Positions 33,345-43,649 are shown, counted from the first letter of the stretch. The stretch: DNA of 64,000 nucleotides from Gautieria morchelliformis (GCA_015179125.1 WHVA01000480.1:22392-86391); one strand, 5' to 3'. Numbers and translations are program-made. The notes: a model not told the origin generated them from the sequence alone.

Positions 33345-33980
33345 TCAAATGGGGTTTGTAGTACTTTTGAGTATATGCTTAAGCATATATTTGACAATGT
33401 CACAGACCTCCTTTGAATCTTCTATGATTTTTAGTGGTCTATATAAAATAATAGGAGTTGGACCTTTTTTTACATTTGTTGTTTTATAAACTTTCATCCT
33501 TCCATCTTTCAGTACAAGTATTCCATAGGCTGTGATTTTTTCTTGTGGTTGAGAGTAGTACATTGTAGCCTATAATGCAAACATCATACCTTTTATCAGA
33601 CTATTATATATATAGCATTCATTACATTTATCATAGGCTACAACTAAAGGATACTTTGTTTTACTGTTCAATATAACCTTTGCAATCATTGTACAATGGG
33701 AATCATGACTTAACAGCCATTGCAAAACCCTAAAACCTGAGATGCTCCCTATTATTAAATTATATAGTGCATCAGAACTATAGTGATTTGGAAGGGTAAG
33801 CCATTGTGCACTAGAATATGACCATTGTTCAAAGAAAACCAGTCTGTCATCACAGACGAAGGTTTCTGTGTTAATTATCAAGCCTCCCATTTCAATGACA
33901 GACCTGTCTCCAGTTGCCTTGACAGCATCTGGTTCAAAGGTTTGGGTACTACCAAAAAAAGGTAGATATCTTATGAACAA
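33345..33980 (-). CDS. Two adjacent unknown ORFs in the island
   Basis: 33980-33570 (136 residues; VIEMGGLIINTETFVCDDR, LPNHYSSDALYNLIIGSISG, YPLVVAYDKCNECYIYNSLI) and 33563-33345 (72 residues; KITAYGILVLKDGRMKVYKT). They lie in different frames 7 bases apart and may be one gene with a frameshift. No family recognised. The A/T-ending codon use matches the rest of the island. Confidence 0.4.
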
Positions 33981-34210
33981 TGCTTTTCATAGTAAGCATC
34001 ATGTCTTTCATATATGTGAGTTGACAACTTTGTGAAGTCAGTTTTGTTTAGTATGCTGTAATATTTCTAAAAGAAATTTTATAAAATCTAAAATCCAATT
34101 CTAAAAATGGATTCTTCCTCCAGGGGAATTACAAAACACTTGAGATAATACTTTTTAAAATTGCTAAGAATATTATATGTTATAAAAGAATCCTTTTAAT
34201 ATATATTATA

Positions 34211-34768
34211 ATGAATATAGGAATATATTATAAAGAACAATTAGAGATGAATGCAAAAGTTATTTTGAGAACCTCTATTGAAGTTGCTACAAACAACTAT
34301 ACTAATCCTAATAACTTGGAGTGTTATTGGTATGCTCCATGTAGCATAATTCTCATGGGTTGCTTTCTTGAGAGTATGGTCATAACCCCTCAGCATGCCT
34401 TTGTTTATGCTACCGAGAACAGGGATGGAGAAGATAATGTAAGAAACTTAATTCCTGATTTTACTGTTACCAAATATATCAAGAAAAATAACTTTATAAA
34501 TAGTACTACATATTTAATAGTAGAAATAAAAAGAAGTGTCAGAAGCAAAGATGAACTTGGAAGAATCTTTAAAGAAACTCAGGAGCAACTTAAAAGTCAG
34601 ATAACAGTATTATTCCTAGATACTAATTATAAAACTGTATACGGAGTAGTTGCTATAGGAAGTTATTGGAAACTCTTTAGATATCAAAATTTAAATTATA
34701 GGAATAAGCCCCAAAAACCTAGAAATTCTTGGGATGATGATAGTTATGGTAAAAAAGATGAAGTATAA
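34211..34768 (+). CDS. PD-(D/E)XK nuclease-like ORF (185 residues)
   Basis: ATG at 34211 to TAA at 34766-34768. A central pattern NLIPDFTVTKYI ... TTYLIVEIKRSV fits the PD...(D/E)XK core found in many nucleases and mobile-element proteins, with D at about 34455 and EIK at about 34528. A helix rich in charged residues and a strand IYG/VYGVVAIGSYWKLF follow. The length suits a small single-domain nuclease. It is the most intact ORF in the island. After the stop, a shifted frame (34770-34860) reads EEHGLFDIHGDTYEEELSKL, so the protein may once have been longer. Confidence 0.5.
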   Translation: MNIGIYYKEQLEMNAKVILRTSIEVATNNYTNPNNLECYWYAPCSIILMGCFLESMVITPQHAFVYATENRDGEDNVRNLIPDFTVTKYIKKNNFINSTTYLIVEIKRSVRSKDELGRIFKETQEQLKSQITVLFLDTNYKTVYGVVAIGSYWKLFRYQNLNYRNKPQKPRNSWDDDSYGKKDEV

Positions 34769-34891
34769 AAAATATTGAAGAACATGGACTATTTGATATT
34801 CATGGTGATACCTATGAGGAGGAGCTTAGCAAGTTGAAAAGACTTGTTACACCAAATTGATATACCTACAATTCTTTAAAGGATATTAGAT

Positions 34892-35242
34892 ATGTACTTC
34901 AGAACTCTAGTAGGATGGAAAGTAACAGAAAAAAAGACGGTGGAACAATGTACTAGACTGGGAATGGAAGATGCTGAAAATGATTCTGATTATCTCAGTA
35001 AACTAATTGGAGTTATAAAAGGTCTTGACTGTCCTATAATAAGATTCTCGTTAGAAAGACAAGAAGATCGAAAAGAAAAAGGTAAAGATATTCCTTTCAT
35101 ATTGACAATATATGAAGGTCCTAAAAGAAAAGGAGAAGTAGATGTGAAAAAAATACTAAGTAGGTTTCCTAAAATATTTGAAACAATAAAAAGAGATCTT
35201 GGAATAAAAGGAGAACCTCAATTCCTTTTAGGAGAGCCTTAA
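34892..35242 (+). CDS. Unknown ORF in the island (116 residues)
   Basis: Open from 34892 (ATG) to TAA at 35240-35242. Charged and mostly helical: MEDAENDSDYLSKLIGVIKG, then KRKGEVDVKKILSRFPKIFE. No motif identified. It follows the nuclease-like ORF on the same strand by about 120 bases and could be its downstream part after decay. Confidence 0.35.
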   Translation: MYFRTLVGWKVTEKKTVEQCTRLGMEDAENDSDYLSKLIGVIKGLDCPIIRFSLERQEDRKEKGKDIPFILTIYEGPKRKGEVDVKKILSRFPKIFETIKRDLGIKGEPQFLLGEP

Positions 35243-35383
35243 AATACAATATTTATTACTAGTTTATTACTAGGTATGAAAGCAGCTCGGTGGGTTGTGG
35301 GCGCACCGCTGACAAATAATATTATATAAAAATTAGGTCAGTGGCGAGCGGCACAGCCACGAGCAATGAATGCTGCGCAGCAG

Positions 35384-35568
35384 TCACGTGACCAGCAGAC
35401 CGGCGTGAAACTGGAGTGCGAGCGGCGCAGCCGCGAGCCCATGGCGGTTCACGCCGATCTGTGGGCTCCAGCGCTCAACCCTGCACTGCGCTGGCAATCC
35501 AGCAATGCACAGTGGTCACGTGACCCGTTCGCGCGTGGTCCATGCACGACGCACGTGCATGGTATAAA
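35384..35568 (+). promoter_or_regulatory. Promoter-like segment: two TCACGTGAC palindromes and a TATA box
   Basis: Identical TCACGTGAC palindromes (E-box type) at 35384-35392 and 35516-35524, then TATAAA at 35563-35568 and a pyrimidine-rich stretch. This is the layout of a promoter or of an LTR U3-R region. No ORF of note starts within the next few hundred bases. Confidence 0.4.
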
Positions 35569-35615
35569 GGCAGAACGGTAAGGATGGAATGCCAGGAATC
35601 TGCCCAACCAGCAAT

Positions 35616-35725
35616 TCCTCTCTCTGCTGTCTGCTCTGTGTGCTATCTGCTGTCTGCTCTGTGTGCTGTGTGCTGTCTGCTCTGTGTGCTGTCTGCTGTC
35701 TGCTCTCTCTGCTGTCTTCTCCTTT
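35616..35725. repeat. CTGTSTGCT-type simple repeat
   Basis: Imperfect tandem units of GCTGTCTGCTCTGTGT over about 110 bases. This explains the Cys/Leu/Ser-rich open frames seen in all three plus-strand frames, which are not genes. Confidence 0.85.
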
Positions 35726-35869
35726 AGCTGGCTGGCTGGCTATTGCTTTGGCTGGGTGGCTATCTATTGGCGCCATGTGTTTCATTTTATTTGTGTTGGT
35801 AATTTTTATTGGTTCCTTTTTTTGTCATCATATAGTATTGTCACATGTGCATTATATTTTTATGATTTT

Positions 35870-36480
35870 TTTCGAAATTTGATTTAAATAACTGCTGAAA
35901 AAAATGTATTTTAATATCAATATTTTTCAGGTTTTTTTCGCAAATAGACATCATTAAGTTTCCTCTAAAATTAATGACAATAGATTCTGCTTTAAATGTG
36001 GTTTGTTTGGTTGTTTTATTTACTGTAAAGCCGCTTACCTATACTGGTGGCTGGCTTACTATGGCTTTGGCTGGGCTCTGGGTTTCTCTGTCAGTCTCTG
36101 GGCTTCTCTGGCTTTGGCTGGGCATTAATAACAGCTTCTGCTTCAATGTACTGTACTTTTTATATTTTTTCGCAAATAGATATCAATAAATTATCCTGAA
36201 TTTGTGAAACAGCTCCAGCTTAAATGTACAGTGCATTTTTGACATTTTTCGAAAGATAGATAATCCTAACTTTTGCTAAAATTAATAACAGCTTTGTGTA
36301 CTGGTCATTTTTTTGACACTTTTTTTGAAAAATAGATAATCCTGACTTTGCTAAAATTAATGACAGCAGCTGGTTAAATATGGTTTCCTTGACTATTTTA
36401 TGTATGACTGTATATGTCACAAAATAGATATTGATACATGTCCCTGAGTTTGCTAAAAGTTAATAAGTAGTAACAGCCTC
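35870..36480 (+). repeat. Diverged tandem repeat, unit about 100 bp
   Basis: About five to six degenerate units share TTTTTTCGCAAATAGATA, then CTAAAATTAATGACAGC, then a TTAAATGTACTGT-like stretch. Units begin near 35930, 36160, 36250, 36320 and 36420. Non-coding. Confidence 0.65.
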
Positions 36481-36518
36481 TGCTTGCTTCACTTTGAGGC
36501 CCCTGGGGATATGTTACA

Positions 36519-36830
36519 CATACCATTGGGACATGCTACACACACTATGCATGGGGACACGCATGTTATGCATGGAGACACGCATGTTATGAGTGGAGAC
36601 ATACATGTTATGCATGGGGACAAGCATGCTATGCATGGGGACACACAGGCTATGCATGGGCACATGCACGCTATGCATGGGGATGTGCACACTATATCTG
36701 GGGAAACACTATGCTTGGGGATGGGACACACAGGCTATGCATGGGCACACACACGCTATGCATGGGGATGTGCACACTATATGTGGGGACACACTATGCT
36801 TGGGGGACGGGACACACCGGCTATGCATGG
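36519..36830 (+). repeat. Minisatellite, left half (unit about 20 bp, GCTATGCATGGGGACACAC)
   Basis: Imperfect tandem copies of GCTATGCATGGGGACACAC. The array is cut at 36830 by a solo LTR and resumes at 37863 with the same units. Confidence 0.9.
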
Positions 36831-37862
36831 TGTCATGACCAGTTTATTTCTCCTACCGCGCTACCTCTATGTTCCCCCTCGTCACTCCCTAGCATCTTCG
36901 CCAGAGTTTGCCGCACCCACCAACCACTCTCCCTCTACATCCACTCTACCCGCTGTTCGCCCCATTCTCCGAACCACTATTCGCTGCTTGCGCATTTCGC
37001 CAGCAGGCATGCCATCAAATATGATCGATACCATTCACCCGGCATGATGGTTCATCATTAACCCCATCATCTTCTTAATCCAACCCCATTGGGTGTTCGT
37101 ATGGCCAAAGTGTGTTCGCAGGACGTCCCTTCCATAGGTCGTGTGGGATCAACCCAGTAAATGAAGAGTCCGTGCAGGGTAGCATGTATGCGGGTCCCAA
37201 GACATGGTTTTGTCCATAAGTGCCTTCGCCCCCGTTACTCTCTGTCGTTTCATGTTCGCATTCTCCCCTCACTCTATTGTATGTTTATTCCATCTACTTA
37301 GTATCATGACTGCGTACCCCTATCCGGCCCTAACTCACGACGGCCTCCTTCCTATTTGCTAATACCTTGCGAGCATTCGATATAAGTAGTTTACATTCAC
37401 ATGTATATTCTCCAGTTCAATTATCATACGTCGTCCATCTTGTGCAAACTTGACCTCGCTGTGATCGTCATCTTAAAGCCTTCTCTTGGAGATTTCCATC
37501 TTCGACTAGCAGAAGACTTAGGCATCACTGGTGAGTTCTCATACTTCATCTTCGTTACCTTAGCCTTCGAACCATTTCCTGTGCTGTTGGCGAAGGGCTC
37601 CAAAGGAGCACCTTCGCCAGTGAAGGGATTGTCGCTACTTAGACAGCCCTTCCGTGAAACCTTGCACGTTACATCGTCAAGAGTCACGGGCTATTTCGCT
37701 ACAACTGTAGATAGGGTGAGCCCCGTTCGGGCAACCCTCTTATCTTGTAAACATTCATTGGTTCACCTATTCGCCAAATGGCATACTTATTCACACAAGT
37801 TGTTCGGGCATTCGCTGTGTTCACTAATACACGATATTAATGCCTAAAAACCAATCTTGACA
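36831..37862 (+). mobile_element. Solo LTR1 (1032 bp), target duplication CATGG
   Basis: Begins TGTCATGACCAG and ends AACCAATCTTGACA. It is flanked by CATGG at 36826-36830 and 37863-37867. The most complete LTR1 copy and the only one in plus orientation with both ends clear. Long TG...CA ends and a 5-bp duplication mark it as an LTR, not a gene; open frames inside are shadows. Confidence 0.93.
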
Positions 37863-38315
37863 CATGGGCACACGCACACTATGCATGGGGATGTGCACAC
37901 TATAAGTGGGGACACACTATGCCTGAGGGACACAGTAGGAACAAGGGACGCACTACAGGGGAAAACACTACAAACAAGGGACATTCTACACATGCTATAC
38001 TTGGGGGACACGCTATAAACAAAGGACATGCTATGCACACTATAGTTGGGGGACATGTTATGCATTGGGGACACACTTTGCACACTATACTTGAGGGAGA
38101 TGCTACACACACTACATGTAGGGACATGCTACACATGTGGACACGCTATGCATGGGGGACACACATGCTATAATTTAGGGACACGCCATGTTTGGGGACA
38201 TGCTACACACCAGGGAGATGCTATGCATGTGGGACACGCTACGCACACTGTACTTGGGGACATGCTATGCACACTATACTTGGGCACATGCAGACATGTG
38301 TAGAGACATTACCTA
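37863..38315 (+). repeat. Minisatellite, right half
   Basis: Continuation of the CTATGCATGGGGACA array with more diverged units such as GGGGACACACTATGC and ACACTATACTTGGGGACATG. It ends near the unique sequence at 38320. Confidence 0.85.
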
Positions 38316-38530
38316 TCTTGATGTGTTACTTATAGCTACTTTCAATTGCAATGAGATGTGTTTTACTTATACCAAATTTGATTTACCCAATGTGTTTGAC
38401 CTTGCTGATGAATTTGACCTACACCCCCATGCGAAGCATGGGTATCCACCTAGAGGTAAGGGTTCAAGAATTGAGTTAAGTTGGATATCAGAAATCAAGT
38501 TGGAAGGCAGAGGTCAGAGAGACAGAGGCC

Positions 38531-39681
38531 TTGCAAGTACTCCCTGTGCTACGTTTTCGCAGCCAAGCTGGTGGTCTTGATCTGGTTGAAGCCCACAAAG
38601 GAATAGCTCTAGAAGCGGTGACTATTATACCAGTAGCATGGTGGTTCACTGAGACAGAGGCAGCCCACAGAGAGGAGGCTGATTACATTATATCACATGG
38701 CCACTTGACAGATGTGCGCTGGGTTGACACATACACACTTTCAGGACAGTGTGCAAGCAGCACAGCTGATATTCGAGCCATTGGACACAAGCACTATACT
38801 GTTCGGCTCTGCATGTATGGGTGGGGATGCTGTGCATGTCCCTATTTCAACTCAAATAAGGGAGCCTGCAAGCATCTCTGGGCATTGAGGATAGGAAGTT
38901 CAAGTCTCATCAATGCTAAGAAGCTGTCCCCCTCATTATATTTATTCCAGTTTCCCATGACGGAAGTCGAGGCACGAGAGATCTACAATTCTTGCTTCCC
39001 AATAACCTCTACCCCTGCAATCCCGAAGGCGACTACCATAGCAATTCCTAATGCAGGCTCGAACATACAAATGCTGTCAGTGAATCAAACGGAGCTGTCT
39101 CAGGCGAGTCGAGATGCATATTTACCTGTCACTCATTTGACAAATTCCACAGCCTTGTATAACCTCCCATCTCTCGGACCAAGCAAACACGTGGCTTCTC
39201 AGCACTGTTGAGGATACTGACTTGGAAATTGGCTGTCCCGACGAATCTGACTCTGAATTAGATGAGGACTCGGAAGTGATAACAGAGGGTCCTACCATGC
39301 GTTAGCACATACATTGTGAACTGACTTGACAGTTGATACGTACCACAGACGAACTACAACACGGAAGGTGTCCAGCAACAGTTACATGATAAAATTTGTC
39401 ACTTGGCCCAAACAGTGCTACAACAACTTCATGGCCTCGTCAATCTGTTAAATGATATGCCTCAGCAGCAATTCAAAATGTTGCATCACAATGATAACAT
39501 CACCGAAATTCAAGAAGTCTCCACAAAGCTGCAGGAAGTCCTAAGTCAAGTTACTGGTTCTTACATCGCACCCGGAGGGCAACTCCAGGTGGTCACCCAG
39601 TCTTCAGTAAGCATATACTTTAGTTCAGCAGAGTCTATTAACGTTGAATTACTTGCAAGAAACCTTCTAGCACACGGCTAG
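38531..39681 (+). CDS. SWIM zinc-finger protein, probably the C-terminal part of a MULE-type transposase
   Basis: Open from at least 38531 (no ATG at the edge; the 5' part is missing or decayed). It reads GLDLVEAHKGIALEAVTIIP, then a SWIM motif CACPYFNSNKGACKHLWAL (C-x-C-xn-C-x-H), as found near the C-terminus of Mutator-like transposases. The first frame ends at TGA 39209-39211; a shifted frame continues to about 39300. A likely intron at 39301-39348 (GTTAGC...CCACAG) leads to an open frame to 39681 with a helical stretch LAQTVLQQLHGLVNLLND. The upstream catalytic domain is not visible here, so the MULE link rests on SWIM alone. Confidence 0.55.
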
Positions 39682-39854
39682 CTAAAGTAACATCAAGCGG
39701 ACATACCAAACGGTTACTACCACCATCCCTGAGCAGCGGCAGCGACGAAAAACATCGCATAGCGACCGTTGAATTTTAAGCAGGCTGGCACGATATGGAA
39801 CATGGCTGCAGTGGATGATAACCTCGACTCGGCTATAGTATCCAATTTTTGATC

Positions 39855-40165
39855 AGGTAGCATCTTTGGCAATCCTAGTCAGCAACAGTGCAGTCGGCAG
39901 CCAGACATACAGCAGTAGTCAAGGGGTTTTGGCTCAGGTAGTATCTTTGCCAATCCTAGTTAGTGATGGAGCAGTCAGTAGCCTAACACGCAGCAGCCTT
40001 CAACAGGATTTGGTGCAGGAAGTAGTGTTGTAGCACCTTTTGCAACCTGGTCTGCAGCAGAACCAACAGCAGCCGTCAACAGGGTTTGGTACGGGAGGTA
40101 GCATCTTTGGAAGTCCTGGAGGTCAGCAACAGCAGCAGCGATCAGACAGGGTGGTGGCTTGTGAG
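39855..40165 (+). pseudogene. FG-nucleoporin-like fragment
   Basis: Repeated units SIFGNPSQQQ, GFGSGSIFANPS, QQPSTGFGAGSS and QQPSTGFGTGGSIFGSPGG, with GlnGln runs, match the FG-repeat style of Nup98/Nup116-type nucleoporins, which line the nuclear pore channel. Stops lie between the units and no folded domain is present. It looks like a captured scrap. Confidence 0.5.
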
Positions 40166-40627
40166 GTGGTACCACGGCTCCAAATGTTGGCCAGTCAACG
40201 CTTGGCCAGCCCTCCTTGTGAGTCAACACCTCCGTATCCCCAACGGTGCCACCCGCAGCCCCATCGTGGATACGGACCAGTTCGGTGACCCCACTGCGAC
40301 TGCAGGGTGACGTGGAGGACACGGACGCGTCACGGCCATGTACCATAGCTTGGACGGCATGCTGCAGCGCAAGATGCAAACCCGATATTGGGCATGATGC
40401 TCATGAGCGAGTCGAGCGATGCTCCAGACAGCACGCACCACGCGTAGAGGTATCTCATGCTCGCACGTGCGGAGGCTGCAAAATGACCGCAACGATGAGG
40501 CTTGGTCTGGATGGATAAGTTGGTTCCATTGCATGCGCGCTTACAGCATAGTTCCAAGAAAATTACTATTAATTATTATGAAGCGGTAAACTACGGTAGG
40601 TGCTTTGGGGAGAGAGATTTAATGATT
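40166..40627. other. Unassigned stretch
   Basis: Several overlapping open frames on both strands without motifs. It may be intron or debris from the neighbouring FG-like fragment. Confidence 0.35.
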
Positions 40628-43056
40628 ATGGTGCTGGGTGATCAGGAATATCTACGTAGGGCCAAAGAGGGCACTGCGATCCATGCAAATAGTGCAGTGT
40701 CTCTTTTGTGAAGTAGAGCCCGCAGTTGCATTGATCCAATGCTTGCCAGAAGGTTTCTGATGAGAGACCAATACCGGAGCTAAGGCAGTCGAATGCTCGA
40801 GTCAATGAGTTGTCACAAAGTGCTGGAACATGTCGGTTGTAAACATAGACTTGGTTTGCTTCAGGCGGTTCCCAGAGACATGCCATGTCTCCGACCCGCC
40901 GGTCTCCTGGTGACACATGTAGTAAGTTAACTATCCAGCCTAGCAGAGGTTGCAATGTCTCACCTGGCATAATGGTGACAGTCTCATATAGTTGTAGGTT
41001 CTGTTGTGATCTAGGCGTGGTTTGAATATCAAAAGAGTTGTCATAACAAGCTGGTGCATGGTGAGTACAGAGTACAGGGGTGTTTGCAATTCCAATTGGT
41101 TCGAAGGCGGCATTTCTGATTCGGGTGGTGCAGGCCCAATTGTCGTTGGTGCTGTAGATGTCGTCGAGGGAAGGGGAAGGTGCGGTAGGGTGAACAGCGA
41201 CTCAGACCTCGTGCGTGTCACTCTGGAAGGTGAACGTGAAGTGCCCACTGAAGGAATAGGAAGCTGTGAGAGGGTTTTTTTTTTTTTTTTTTTTTTTTAA
41301 TAATCCATGCTTTACGTCTTTTGGGGCAAGGCCCTATGTAAGACGGTAAATACAGCTTTCTATCTTATGTCTTCTCCTTCTCACCTTTCATTCTCTATCT
41401 CTGCTTGTGCTCTTAGGGCAAGGTCCCGAGCTTGTCCGTGCCTATTGTGGGCGGGGTGTGGATAATAATCATGCCTCCGAAACGCCAATACTCCCCTCAG
41501 CACCCCTTTAAAGCCAAATAGTAATCGACCTTCCACGGCTTATTTGGGCATGTAATACCCATGTGTACTTTCCAGTTTGTACCCCTCAGCTGTGACACCA
41601 CCTTGACACCTTTCCCACACCCCAACGAGTGGCAGCAGCTGCAGTCTACTGCCGATGTTTCGGCCCAGCCTCCGGCTGTCGGTGTGACAAATCATGATAG
41701 TACGGGTACCTGGTACTCCAATGCGTTGGTTGGATGGATTAGATAATTGGAGTAGGTGTCATCATGTTCCTAAAGGGTCAGTTCTGAATTGGAAGGGATA
41801 GTTGAGTATGCCACCATTCATATTTGAGGCAGGCAATCAGATGTTATCGGCAATCGGTGTGGCAGAAATTTTTCCAGAGTGTCTAGGGTGTTATCTCCGG
41901 AGGGGCCAGGATTGAACGCTCAGCCTTAGCTTATACGCTCAACCCCCAGGGCGGGCTTACCACTAACCTACCGCGGCTTCTTGTGAGAGGGTTAACTGGA
42001 AACTTGCGATACTTGAAGGAGAACATGGTTCTGGAGTGACAACAAATGGGTCGTCATTACTTGCTGGATGAAGTGTTGCATGTTTCTTAATTCCGGACTT
42101 GGAGGCTGACGATCCTGTTACTTTTGTGACTGAAAGCAATGACCAGTAGGTTTCAAAGCAAGAGATATTCCCTGGTCTGTACTTACTGCCGCCAAACTCT
42201 CGTCGGTATTTCTTGCAGAGCGGTATGGTGGTGGTGGTGTCACATCACCATGCGTATTAGTGCTTTTACTTGTGTAACGGCGATTTTTTCCATTAGAGTT
42301 CCTTAGAAGGCCGCACCAATCGAAGTTTGGAAGACCTAGTAGACATATCAGCGATGTAAACGAGGAGGGATGAATAGACGTACCAGGACCGAGCTGATCA
42401 TCTGGTCTGCTAGCATAGTGCTGCGATGGCAGGCTGGGATTCACGCAGATGAGGTCTGTCAAGCATACTGAATAAAATACATTATTAGAAGTTTTATTTG
42501 GAGGAGGCGAGTGTATTCTCACTCCACGCATTACAGCCCTGCTGTTTTTGCGCGCACCCAGCTGCTACTTTACCTTGATATGGTCCTGACTGGACAGCCC
42601 AAATGTGGTAGTAGTGAGTCGTCGCCGGATTGGTTTCTTGCGTCACACATGGGCATTGAGGGAGCTCAATATATGATTTTTTGAAAGCCTCTGGGAGTTC
42701 ATACTCGGTGTATAAACGGCCATCAGCATGAGTAGGCCTATGCGCTACTGGTAAGTACGTGATGCAAGAAACATTCATAAAATTTCAAATATCACCAATT
42801 GAATACCTGCTCGCCGAGTCTGGTCCATGTCAACATCACTCTCGCAGTCCGGATACGTTCTCTGTAGGGGGAGAACATTTCGAGTCGCAGCGAGACCTCC
42901 TGATCTAAAAAAAACTGGTGAGGACACAGGCGAAGGACAAGAGAAGTTGAATGGAGTGCTTGGAACTCGACATGGACTTGGAGATGGGGTAGAATTATCG
43001 GTGAATGGTAGTGAAGCCTGATACTGCGATGGCAGCGGCGGTGGGCCAGGTGGCAT
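40628..43056 (-). pseudogene. Multi-exon hypothetical gene broken by a SINE
   Basis: The start is the ATG at 43056, about 40 bases after a TATA box. Exons by splice sites and frame: 43056-42807, 42747-42523, 42467-42384, 42335-42187, then further exons to the SINE insertion and beyond (41264 down to about 40628). The joined exons read smoothly across the junctions (RRA+VAHRPTHADG, AW+ICLTDLICVNPSL, QLGP+GLPNFDWCGLL). Product: Pro/Ser-rich head (MPPGPPPLPSQYQASLPF), a Cys-containing middle (ELPQCPCVTQETN, YHIWAVQSGPYQG), and a C-terminal block ETLQPLLGWIVNLLHVSPGD, ALCDNSLTRAFDCLSSGIGL. I do not recognise it. Across the empty SINE site one frame stays open (SFQLTLSQ-LPIPSVGTSRS), so the SINE probably hit an exon. 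Exon choice after 42187 is uncertain. Confidence 0.55.
41277..41981 (-). mobile_element. SINE-like retroposon (705 bp) with tRNA-like head and poly(A) tail
   Basis: On the minus strand the head near 41979 carries an A box (TAGGTTAGTGGTAAG) and a B box (GCGTTCAATCC), typical of pol III promoters. The body is non-coding, and the tail is a run of about 22 A (T run 41275-41298 on plus). Target duplications TGTGAGAGGGTT lie at 41265-41276 and 41982-41993. The last 130 or so bases before the A run match the 3' end of the LINE at 49448-52210. Confidence 0.88.
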
Positions 43057-43368
43057 GGTGCACAGAATATTGCGTTCAGCTGGCATGCAAACCAGACTTT
43101 TATACTGATTCACCCGAAGAAAAAAAATCCTTTTAGTTCAATTCAATGAATAAAAAACAATCCATACATGAATAAATGCACAAATAGAGTAAATAAGAAA
43201 AACGGCAGTGGGCCAGGTGGCATGGCGCACAGGATACTGTGTTCAGCTGGCAAGCCAGACTTTTTTATACTGATTCACTCGAAGAGAAAATTCCTTTTAG
43301 TTCAATTCAATGAATAGAAAAACAATTCATACACGAATAAATGCATAAATGGAGTAAATAAGAATACT
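43034..43368 (-). repeat. Tandem duplication of the hypothetical gene's promoter and first codons
   Basis: 43034-43203 and 43204-43368 are about 170-bp near-identical copies. Each contains the start codon context (GCCATGCCACCTGGCCCAC on the minus strand), a TATA-like TATAAAAGTCTGG and an A+T-rich upstream block. The distal copy has no ORF to drive, so only 43034-43203 fits the gene. Confidence 0.85.
43097..43104 (-). promoter_or_regulatory. TATA box of the hypothetical gene
   Basis: TATAAAAG on the minus strand, about 41 bases upstream of the ATG at 43056. It is repeated (TATAAAAAAG) in the duplicated copy near 43270. In-frame ATGs farther upstream overlap the TATA box and are therefore unlikely starts. 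Confidence 0.55.
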
Positions 43369-43649
43369 CGCTTGCTTTTGAAGAGTTATAAAGCCTCCAC
43401 CATCGGTCGGATGTACTGGAGGTGAGCGATGTCAGCCGAGATGGGTTAAGTTCATGGCCAAGCTGATGGGTCACCCGATGCTGCGGCGTAATCCGCAGCT
43501 GACCAAGAATCTTGTTCGAGCTTCATCATCCTTAGCTCCAAGCTGACTAAAGCATGGACTGCGTCCGGTAGTTTCCATCCAGGTACAGATATTTTCGCGT
43601 CCATGCAGCAAGACGATGTTGGACATTAAAATCCCGCTAATATGTGTTA

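Larger units (their letters stand above)
29297..35335. other. A+T-rich island of foreign appearance (about 6 kb)
   Basis: Composition changes abruptly near 29297 and reverts near 35280-35335. The interior is dominated by A and T, with ORFs using A/T-ending codons, unlike the balanced flanks. It holds a transposase-chromodomain relic, a tRNA-like sequence, a nuclease-like ORF and unknown ORFs. I found no matching inverted ends or target duplication at the two edges. Options are a large transposon or horizontally acquired DNA, an A+T-mutated old insertion, or an assembly chimera. Confidence 0.75.

Noticed and set aside
29297..35335. A mitochondrial DNA insertion (numt)
   Set aside because: High A+T content fits, but no respiratory-chain gene, rRNA or normal mitochondrial tRNA set is visible; the ORFs look like mobile-element proteins.
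29297..35335. An endogenous virus
   Set aside because: No capsid, polymerase or packaging ATPase motif was seen; a transposase and a nuclease-like ORF fit a mobile element better.
35589..35882. Cys/Leu-rich open frames on the plus strand
   Set aside because: They arise in all frames from the CTGTCTGC simple repeat and carry no domain.
36484..37061. His/Met/Gly-rich ORFs over the minisatellite and into LTR1
   Set aside because: They translate tandem repeats and LTR sequence; the frame crosses the LTR boundary with its target duplication.
37401..37847. 148-residue ORF in the solo LTR
   Set aside because: Equivalent frames in other LTR1 copies (6544, 24039, 26311) are broken and not conserved as protein; it is an LTR shadow.
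36519..38315. CRISPR-like regular repeats
   Set aside because: Units are adjacent with no unique spacers and the context is a eukaryotic nuclear genome; it is a minisatellite.
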